Shown: positions 55,720 through 64,000 of the stretch, piece after piece
How the letters are laid out: every line of letters starts with the position of its first letter
How positions within the stretch are numbered: the first letter of the stretch is position 1
From: Mucidula mucida
Taxonomy: Eukaryota; Basidiomycota; Agaricomycetes; Agaricales; Physalacriaceae
DNA: 64,000 bases
NCBI GenBank assembly: GCA_015501055.1
Contig: JADNYV010000135.1
Span: 1-64,000 of the forward strand
Direction: 5' to 3'
The notes under the pieces: generated by a model
Told to the model about the DNA's origin: nothing
Database searches by the model: none
Seen by the model: the letters and a program-made list of their open reading frames with translations, nothing else
Translations under genes and position numbers: made by a program

Positions 55720-57322
55720 TCGAAGAAAGTATGACTTTGAGGTAGCTCAGAGCTGAGAGAGTACTGTTGGAGCTCGAAAAGCAATGCAGTGGCCTGGTCT
55801 GTTATCGATACTGGTGTCGGCGTGGACGCGTTTTGCTCGAACAGAACAAGTGAAAAGACTTGTAGAGACTGTCAAGAGGAGACGACGAGAACAATCCAGA
55901 CAGACGGTGTCGGGCTGAAATGTAGTACGAGGATCTAAGATGAACGAGGACGTCAACCTGAGTGCCCCATGGTGGGGAGAGAGACAACATCAATAAAAGG
56001 TCCGATGCTATATTAAGGACGTAATCTAATCTAATCGCGACTATCGACTTACGCCACACTCCGTCCTTACGTTCAGCTGGATGGTCGGACATTGCTGGAT
56101 TCTTTCATAAGAGTAATAAGGTTCAAATAGAGCTTCTTATTAAGTGCGTAAACGGATTGAATGACTGGTAAGAGAGAAAGCTGTGGTACATTACGCCACT
56201 GGTGATAAAGCTCGGCGATGGCAAGCATGCCAACAAATATGTGTAAGAGATCGATGTGGCTTTGAGCCGTAGGATTGACTGTAGCGTATGATACAAATAC
56301 ACAGGCTTATATACTAACTAAACTTCTATCTGAGTCAAGGATGAGTAAGTCTTGGGGAGGCGGGGCTCAGTCTTGGGTCGGATCTACGAGCTACGAGCTA
56401 CGAAGGTGCTTGAATCTTCCAACAGACCTCACGAACCCATCAACACCAAGTTTGCGTCCCCGAGTGCATGACGCGTCTATTCGCGTGTACTTTTCGCTGG
56501 ACGGATCTCCCAATGCAAGAGCCGGAACACAAACCGATCACGATGTCGTCGCCGTTAACCCGACGCATTCATCGCTGCATGCACGGGCTGACTCATTGCT
56601 TAGTAGAGACATAGGATTCAGAATTCTCTAGTACAATGTAGGTAGTACAAATAGTATGAGGTGATTACACCGTGGTAGGGCATCGGTTTGCCCTAACACG
56701 AGCCTTCCAACCGAATAGCGCGATTGCAAGCCGCTTTTCTAATCGGGCCTTCACCGGGCCCGTTATCTCAACAGTAACACGGAAGCCGTACGCCATGCTC
56801 GCCCGACCAGCTGGTACGCCCACCGAATATCCGTGGACTTTGGGGCAAATTTTTGGGTACTTACACCTGAGCCTTCCAATGATCACTTCCTGAGAGTTTT
56901 CTTCTTACGATCCACCAACGTCTATATAAACGCGCACGAACATCGCCTATTGAACCAACCGTCGCCGTTCTGTTGCAACCATGTGGTCCACGATTACCTT
57001 CTACGATATTCCTGGTTCTCGTCCAGGCAGCCCACCTAGCCCTAACAATTGGAAGATAAGGTCAGGTTCAATCGATAAACGAATTGAAGGCAAGAGCTCA
57101 AGGCAAATGCAGATACGCGTTGAACTTCAAGGGCCTCCCATACACTCGTGACTCAGTGGAATTTCATCGCTCTGCCAGACCTTAGCCACTTCACCGATCT
57201 GCTTCCAGCTATTTGCTACCAGACAGTGCTTCCAATCACTGGATCTCTATTCCATTGACACCAAGTCGGAGGAAGCAGTAATAAAACATGTGACGCACAA
57301 AAAGTCTAGAATGAATATGGCT
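55720..57322. other. 1.6-kb stretch without a supported gene
   Basis: Small minus-strand frames at 55747-56092 have no domain. Near 56384-56402 the unit CTACGAG is repeated. Only a gene fragment (56425-56511) is recognisable. Confidence 0.45.
56425..56511 (-). pseudogene. Fragment copied from the gene at 57323-59207
   Basis: The 87-bp block CTCACGAACCCATCAACACC ... GACGGATCTCCC matches 58593-58690 (end of exon 2, encoding IDALCTWGRRFGVDGFV) with substitutions and a ~10-bp deletion. It cannot function alone. Confidence 0.7.
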
Positions 57323-59207
57323 CTACGCGCCGGATACATTTAGGTTGGGGTCGTTCCCACCCATCGTCAAACCTCCGTCAGTAAGATGTTTTCCATGTCC
57401 AGGAGAATGAGGCCGATGGCCTGGACCTCCCGGACCTCCATGTCCTCCGCCACCAGGGCTATGCGGAGGAGTCCGTCCAAAGAATGGCCAGGTAGGGAGG
57501 TAGCACATTTCCTACGCAAGCGATTAAACGATGAACTATCGTTCAGCTCAAAAAAGATGACAAACCTCTACGCTACATGCAGGATCGCACTTAATCCATG
57601 CGCTCCAGTCTAGCCATTCCATAAGCGCAACAAGTTGAACTCGCCAGTAAACAAGTACAGAATCGTGATCGACTGCACCGACAGCCCGAGCACCTTCAGC
57701 CCACATCCGTGTCACGACGCGACAAATCTCTCTATTTGTCTCGTCTATGGCGCGAAGAAGAAGGTGCTCCGATTCGGCCATGAGCGCAAGCAATGTCGAC
57801 GAGGAATGGATATGCTTCGTGTGGGTCGTCGCACAGAGCTCGTATATTGGCGAGCTCCATGAAAGATCGTCAGAAAGTGCCGACGTCGGGACTGCGACGG
57901 AATGTAATCTGTAAGGCTGGACCATGACGTCCAATTGAGTCTGCACCTTCTTCATCACATTTTCACCGGTATCGGAGGAATTCAAAAGATATTGGATCAT
58001 CTCGAGTCGGTTCTGGTATCGTTCGGCAACTGTGTGAAGTAGGGTCGACCAATCTACGCCGCAGCCTGCGCCATGGGGCGTGTGAACAGCCCTCTCGACG
58101 CGCTCCATGACAGCAGCAATATCCCCGGGCGTGATAGCACCGAGCTGGTGTCCATAACGCTTCTGCCCGAGGCGCTGTGCCATTAAGCTGGGTACAAGCG
58201 CGGTATCATAAAATGACACCAAACGTGCAAGATCGAGCTGAATACGTGTCTCTCCAGGATAGAGATTATGCCAAGACCCGGAGTGTAAGACCTCGAATGC
58301 CTCGACAGAGTGATCTAAAGTATCAACGGGAGAGTCGATGTCATACGTCGGTTTACGACCAGGCCAGCGAGGGCCGGGAAATGCGGGCTTGTCTGAAGTG
58401 AGATGGGACAATGTTACAACTTCGAGTCCTGCCGTGAAATCGCAGATCATTATCTCACTGTGCAAACAAATAAGAACTTGACGGGTTACACACAAGAGAC
58501 CACTAGGCGTACTCACAAGTCCATTTCCATTCTAAGTCAAGACAAACGCGTTGCCAGGTATAACCCAGCACTGCAAAGAACCGTGTAGTACTGACCTCAC
58601 GAACCCATCAACACCAAATCTGCGTCCCCAAGTGCATAACGCGTCTATTCGCGTATACTCTTCGCGGATCATTTCTGGACGGATCTCCCCCCAAGCCACA
58701 ATATCCTGTGTTTGCAGTGGGCCGTCTGTCAATTTGGCCGCGGCGCTTCCATCGAAGTATAGCACGTTCAGGGGTCGAGTGGCGGAGAGTGTTAGCTGCC
58801 AGCAGCCCTCCTCGACCGAGCCCCGACAGAACGCGTAAGAGTGCTCCGGATCTGTCGCCGCCCACTGCGGTTCAGAGGGTATCTGTTCGTCCGACCGCCC
58901 ATGGTAAAGAAGTGTACCGACGGGGACGACTCCGGGAACAATGTTATGACCTATACAAAGTATTCAGCACGGTGAGTTATTCCATGCAGATAGGCTCACC
59001 ATTTCTGTATCTTGTGTTGGGCCAGTGCTGGAGGAAAGAGTGAACAGTATCAAAGATAAGATGCCCGGTAGCGTTAGGGTTAGGAGAGCGATTCAGATCC
59101 CAATCGTCTTCGGCCGTTGCCGCCGGTATACGAAAAGGGAGTTGGGTGCAGCGAACAGAACCCAGAATGTTAGCGAGCACTAGCAGGTACTGCCAATAAG
59201 CGCCCAT
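57323..59207 (-). CDS. Secreted or membrane-anchored fungal protein, function unknown
   Basis: Exons on the minus strand: 59000-59207, 58596-58950, 58517-58531, 57566-58457, 57323-57511 (1659 nt, 552 aa). The N-terminus MGAYWQYLLVLANILGSVRC is a signal peptide or anchor. The conserved body belongs to an Agaricomycete family I know only as hypothetical: HNIVPGVVPVGTLLYHGRSD, EPQWAATDPEHSYAFC, GCWQLTLSATRPLNVLYFDG, RIDALCTWGRRFGVDGFVRM, EMDFEIMICDFTAGLEVV. The C-terminus is a low-complexity Gly/His/Pro tail. Exon 3 is only 15 nt (encoding the MEMD region). Stable Cys and His residues suggest an extracellular domain. No enzymatic motif is assigned. Confidence 0.75.
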
Positions 59208-59987
59208 GACCAGAAGCACCGTGGTCGTAGTTGAGGAGATGGACGTTTGATGGCATTCGCTGCGCACACATGATGTTGCGCAGCCAATTGGCAACCCTGA
59301 CAGCTCCTTCGTTCGTGTACTGGTGCTTGAGCGTGATTATGCAAGCCCAAAGAAGGAAGATAGACACTGTATGGTGGCGTGCACTATAACGTAGCCTTGG
59401 GGAACTGATAATGATCCTCGTTGATATATAGTTCTTGAGTATTCGCAGAAGAATCACCGACCTTGACGGTGTTTGGTTGTCTTCTTCAAGAATCAACTTC
59501 CCCGGCAGCTGCGAGAGTGCTCGGGGCCAGGCCAATACGCAAAGTGAACATTGCTGATCAGTCATTGCATACTATCGAATCTGAGAAGATAGTTTAGGAA
59601 ATTGTCAAGGATGCGTGTCTATGAGCTCCAAGTTATTAAGAGTAAACTTGGGGATAATTGAAGTTCGTGTTACTTCCACACATGGGAAAAGAATATCGTC
59701 CATGTTGAAAGCCAATTGAAAGCGGCAAAAGACCGGAAAAGTGACTCCGTGACTGTTCGTCGACGTGTGACATACCTTACTCTCTTCCACCCCCAACACG
59801 GTTCTTGAGCCTTTCTTTAGCCTTGTGCTCATTAATGGAGCCGTCAACAGAATATGTACGGTGGTCATTCAGTATCTATTATACGGAAGCAACATCGTAG
59901 GAAAGTTACGTGTCAATTGTTCATGAGATGGTAGAAGTGAGAAAATGAGATAGACTGAAGCTGTTTCTAGGAAGAATGTACATAAAT
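59208..59987. other. Intergenic, ~0.8 kb
   Basis: Open frames 59170-59565 and 59605-59868 (minus) have no start context, domain or paralogue in the window. No gene is called. Confidence 0.4.
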
Positions 59988-61243
59988 TCAGTTTGACGTC
60001 GAGTTGGAAGGTCCAGCCTCAGGATGTTCGTCCCTTTCGACCCTAATTTCCTCAGCTACGCGGGAAACCTCCAGCACCTGATCAACAACAGTGCGCACAC
60101 TATCATTCTCAGACGTCTCATGAAGCCACGAAAGCGCCTGAGCATCAATCTCCTCCGCATCCGTCTCTATCTTCCTGCGTTCCCTCTCTAGCAAGCTACC
60201 TTCCGAGGCCACATCCTTCTTACCCCTTCTAAGGAGCAAACGACAGAACGCCTTCAGCGGACCGAAGGAATATAGAGACAGTGTCGTCTTATACGGACAC
60301 TCAGGGTATACCACCGGAAGCAGGACACTGATAACATACGCCACGAACACTATGCCCGTAACGCACGCAAGCGCAATGCCCAGCGGGACGCTGAAGCCCC
60401 ACAGGAACACCACCAACCCAGCGAAGAACAGCCCCAGCGTGAGGTGCATAAGCACCGGCAGGAGCCCGATAATCTGCGGCACACACCACTTCTCCAGCGA
60501 CATCAGCCGAAAGTGGCGCACGCGCACAACGTGGCGGGCGTCGCCTGACGTGTACGCCGTGTACTGACGGAGCCACTGCTTCACCAGCATCGCCAGTATC
60601 GCCACGAAAAGGCTGAGCGCGAAACTCGTGAACCACAAGCCGTTCACCCACAGGTCAGCCTGACCAGCGATAAAATCCGTGATACTCCTCGGCACATCCT
60701 CGATGGGCCGCCCGTCCGCGGCAGCGCGCTGAAGCTCGAGGAGCTCCCCCATCAGAATTGCCATGACCTCCTTGTAGTTGATGCGCAGCGAATGGAACGT
60801 ACGCGATACCAGGATCGCCACGACCATCGTGAACAGGGATGACTACACAGGTTTAGTTACCATCAGATCTCTACAAGTTAATTCGGAACTCACAAACACA
60901 AGCACAACATCCAAATTGTCGCGCCACTCCTCAACGCGGCGATCCTCGATCTTCTTGCTTTCGTCGAGATAGGTCAACCAGACGCGAGCCTTGGGTCCCA
61001 TCTCCTTATACTCCTCATCGGGGGCGTACTTGTCCTCGTAGTCGAACGTGGTCTCCTCTGCGGCGCGCATGAGGGCGTGAACACCGCGAGATCAAATGGC
61101 ACTGGCTTACCTTCGTGTGTAGACTCGACAGACGGCGATCCGAAGCCGAGCAAGCTCCTCTTGCCTCTACGCTGCCCTGGTATATCAGCCGCAGCATGCT
61201 CGTCGTAAGTGGGAGGTTCTGCAGTAGGAGTAGTGGTGTCCAT
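59988..61243 (-). CDS. DUF6535 membrane protein, copy 2, intact
   Basis: Exons on the minus strand: 61111-61243, 60894-61057, 59988-60842 (1152 nt, 383 aa). N-terminal RGKRSLLGFGSPSVES, then TTFDYEDKYAPDEEYKEMGP and ARVWLTYLDESKKIEDRRVE as in copy 1. Hydrophobic segments SSLFTMVVAILVSRTFHSL, LWFTSFALSLFVAILAMLV, LGLFFAGLVVFLWGFSVPLG and GIVFVAYVISVLLPVV would span a membrane. The cytosolic C-terminus has SWLHETSENDSVRTVVDQVL, also shared with copy 1. DUF6535 is an Agaricomycete expansion family with no assigned biochemistry. The pair lie 26 kb apart in the same orientation. Confidence 0.85.
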
Positions 61244-62294
61244 TGAATTGGTGTTTCAGAGTATCGTCGAATCGCTCAGCCTTTTATACGTGAAATTTTG
61301 TCCCTGTGCCACGTAGAGAACAAAAGCGGTTCGCTGTAAAAGGTCAAGGTGTACCGCGTTTCCCATCCTAATTGTTGTGATATGACATAACATCATGATG
61401 TTTATCCAGGTTCGTTTTCAGCTATTGTAGAAACCAGCATCAATTGTTTTCAAGCTTCCAATTCAATTCAATTCAATCCCTATGCTTACAGTCATTCTGA
61501 TACGCTCCAAAAGCAGCGCCACAATCTGAGGTCTACTCTCCCGATCTGTCAGTGTATCCTTGTTCTCGAAGGTTAGATATATATAACAATAAAAGAGTAT
61601 GTGACGCAGCTTCCACCTTCCAGAGACTCGAGGGTGCGTTTATGGGAGCACAGCTCTTGATCTATCTTTGAGCTCGTCCTGTGAGCTGGTTGTTATTCTT
61701 CCCCTAGCATGATACTTTCCAAGGTGTGGAATTTGAACATCCTCTCGGCGACTCCAAAGCCTTAGACGAGCCACGAAAAGCGTGAAGCCATACTGTTGAT
61801 GATTGTGCGAAGGAGAAAAATTCCATCAAGTAGGCGGCCATCAGCAAGTTGCTAGGCCCGTATTTGGCGTAATCCTACGGGAATTACGCGATTTACGGGA
61901 TTATGCTTTACTGTAATCCTACAAGGTACATACGAAATTCATACACCTTGAATTACGTGAGATTACGCCTAAGTTCCGCCTCGGATTACGCCTCGTATTA
62001 CACTTCGTTCTCATGGTATACCAATTTATGTTTTCCTTAGCTGGGGGCACACAAGAGATTTGAGTAAACAATCGATGTGAATTTAACAGATACGAATACG
62101 GCGTCACGCTACGCTACAGAAAAAGTTGATGGTACAGGCAGTACCGGTGTCGAGAGATAGTACATTCAGATGCCCAAGGAAAACAGCGACGGCGACACGG
62201 ATGCAGCACGCGCACGCGGACACGATTGATACAGTGCCTAACAGAAGTGTTCGTCCTCAGTCGCGACTTGACAACACACAATCGTGCTTACCAG
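61244..62294. other. Intergenic, ~1 kb
   Basis: AT-rich, with a cluster of GATTACG/CGTAATC units described separately. Frames at 62126-62308 are chance. Confidence 0.45.
61865..62000. repeat. Cluster of GTAATC / GATTACG units in both orientations
   Basis: At least eight copies of ATTACG or GTAATC within 136 bp, in both orientations (GGCGTAATCC, GAATTACG, GGGATTATG, GAGATTACGCC, CGGATTACGCC). They resemble subterminal repeats of a hAT-like or MITE remnant. No target duplication was found. Confidence 0.5.
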
Positions 62295-64000
62295 TTAGGG
62301 CGACATGAAGAGTGTAGTGGCAGGTTGCTCGCCGTCCTCGTCCTCCTCGTCACGGTTGTTCCCGGGCACATGGATCTCGCCGCGAGTGGCTTCGATAAGA
62401 GCCTCCGCCTTTCCAAAAATATCGTCCCACTTCGCCTCGCTAAGCTTGCTAGCAGCCGGGAAAAAGTCGCGCATTGCCTCCGTGCCCCAAGGAACACGTT
62501 CAAAAGCGCCTCCTTTGTTGAAGGTCCCAGAAGCCCACTGCGTCAGGCCACGCTTCACCTGTAATCGATTAACTAAAGGGAAGCCTTGACCCAAGAAAGA
62601 ACAACTTGCCGCCATGACCGCCAGACAAAGCATGCCGGCTGGTGGCCCGTACTTTGCAGACCAACCACATCGGACGTACAGTTCCACAAAGTAGGCGAAG
62701 GTAGTGATGACCAAAGGTCCACGGAAGATACCTTTCGACTAGGATGAAATACAGTACAATCAGTTAATGAAAAAATGCACAATTGACGACGTACCGTTGG
62801 ATCATCAGGAAACTCGTACAGAAAGCGATTATCGCGAAGCTGGTCCTCTACCCATTCAGCCCGCAACTCCGGTGTATCATACTCCTCCATGTCCTCACTT
62901 TTCCAGTTCTCGGTAACCGTTGTTGAACCCGCTTTCCCAAGATTCGATCGGTGCGTTCGAACGAAGACACGAGCCTATGGCAGAAGCATCAGACTAAGAC
63001 AGCAAACAAGTGCATAAAATGAGAGGAAACATACTACGACTCCCACTGCTGGGTGCGATGCACGCTCGACTGAAGTGCCATTTTCGAGCTTGACTTTGGC
63101 AGCCGTGAGATGGGGAAAGGCGTCATTGAATTCTGCCTTGACTGTGTCGTCGAACTCGGGATGGCTGTTCGACTGGAACATATCTGCTAGCGTGCTCACC
63201 CATTCTAGAAGGCGGTGCATGCAGATATTGTTCCATTTCTTGTGGTCCTCGACGGCGGTAAAGGGGAGTGTCTTGCTATTCTGGTCCTTTGCGAGAATCT
63301 TACCAGATGATTTCCCACGTTCATTTCCGTCGATTGCGGCAACATCAGCAGCGACGAGTTTAACACCCTTCTTCGAGTTCTTGTTCTGTACACCCATCAG
63401 CAGTTATCTCGAACATCAACAGCACATACCTTGGCAACCTTGGACGCACTACGACCCGCCGACTTTGATTCGGCTGACTCTTCAACGTCGAACTCCCCTT
63501 TAACCTCCTCCTCCTCGACGGCAGCAGTAACGGAATGGGAAGACTTGGATGCCCGTGGTTGCTTGTACAGCTGCTTGTACTTTGAATTGAGGCCTCCAAC
63601 GGCAGGCTTTGCAGCTTTAATCGAATGTGAACTTGGAATCCCGGTGAGTAGAGTGCATAAATGGTATGGAACAGCAGGACTTACTCGTTGTCTGCCTTAA
63701 TCCCAGTTGTCTTTCCTGCTTCCTGCTTTGACTTTACCGGAACTGAGGTACTGTCATCGATACTCCTTCGCAAATTCATTTTGGCAAACTGCAGGTATTA
63801 TCAGCTAGTCTGAAGTCGACAAACAGCAAGACTTACCTTTTTGTCCTTAGCCAGCATGTCGTGCTTAGCTTTCTTAGCTGCCTTTTCCTTTTCCTCTTGT
63901 TTCTTTGCTTTGTATGCCTGGTATCCCTTGCCATCACTGCTGTCAGATATAGAATTGGAACGACTTTGCTTCCTATTACCGCGAGTTTTCTTCTTATCCC
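62295..64000 (-). CDS. DUF6532-like fungal protein, 5' end beyond the window
   Basis: Minus-strand exons 63837->64000, 63685-63788, 63430-63631, 63035-63385, 62795-62974, 62295-62738; at least 481 codons, with the start outside the window. The N-terminal part is Lys/Ser/Glu-rich and nuclear-looking (RGNRKQSRSNSIS, KAKKQEEKEKAAKKAKHDM). The C-terminal half has HPAVGVVARVFVRTHR, an acidic EEYDTPELRAEWVEDQLRD, FAYFVELYVRCGWSAKYGPP, and a Trp-containing block GLTQWASGTFNKGGAFERVP. This resembles DUF6532-type proteins of Agaricomycetes, but I hold the family name loosely. The last exon may hide a further short intron near 62560-62590. Exons from the stop back to 63788 sum to whole codons. Confidence 0.65.

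Noticed and set aside
1..64000. tRNA, rRNA, CRISPR arrays and operons
   Set aside because: None seen by eye; the sequence is a fungal nuclear genome with spliced monocistronic genes. A tRNA search program would be needed to exclude a tRNA gene in the spacers.

Overview
The window is a stretch of a basidiomycete (Agaricomycetes-type) nuclear genome. The evidence is dense short introns (mostly 43-63 nt), two 15-nt micro-exons, and families typical of mushroom-forming fungi: F-box/LRR-like proteins, DUF6535 and DUF6699 proteins, a Tet/JBP-like oxygenase of the kind linked to fungal transposons, hAT elements and a Ty3-type gag. Exon models were built by hand from GT/GC..AG boundaries, reading frame and family motifs. 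For each gene called intact, the exon lengths sum to a multiple of three.

Layout. 1-3600: retrotransposon gag remnant (minus strand) split by a 1252-bp hAT element with an 8-bp target duplication. 3852-8635: complete SNF2/STH1-type chromatin remodeller. 8988-16274: rearranged cluster of four copies of a kinase-like gene (two intact, two dead), with two stray copies of the 5' end of SRP68 and a large inverted repeat. 18067-19300: HNH-nuclease-like gene. 19703-21561: SRP68 itself (minus). 23194-24734: unknown gene. 25376-26546: fifth, divergent kinase-like paralogue. 26950-30160: diverging F-box genes, one damaged. 30762-32380: CxxC-repeat protein. 32541-33753: frameshifted DUF6535 gene; its intact paralogue lies at 59988-61243. 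34127-36001: OTT_1508-type deaminase-like gene. 36983-38552: FAD-dependent oxidoreductase. 38973-41026: Dal5-type MFS transporter. 41225-42804: F-box gene. 42886-43594: DUF6699 gene. 44305-44550: 82-bp tandem repeat. 44808-49534: Tet/JBP-like oxygenase gene broken by two TGA codons and two near-identical 244-bp MITEs in opposite orientation. 51503-53266: secreted beta-lactamase-fold protein. 53568-55719: MUP1-like amino-acid permease with 12 exons. 57323-59207: secreted or membrane-anchored protein of unknown function. 62295-64000: gene running off the right edge.

How it fits together. The housekeeping genes SNF2 and SRP68 flank an accessory region that has grown by local duplication and transposition. 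The kinase-like cluster carries pieces of SRP68, so the duplications came from the SRP68/kinase neighbourhood itself. From 26 kb onward, single-copy metabolic and transport genes (FAD oxidoreductase, MFS, beta-lactamase-like, MUP1-like) alternate with fungal expansion families. The most unusual locus is the decayed Tet/JBP-like gene with its inverted MITE pair.
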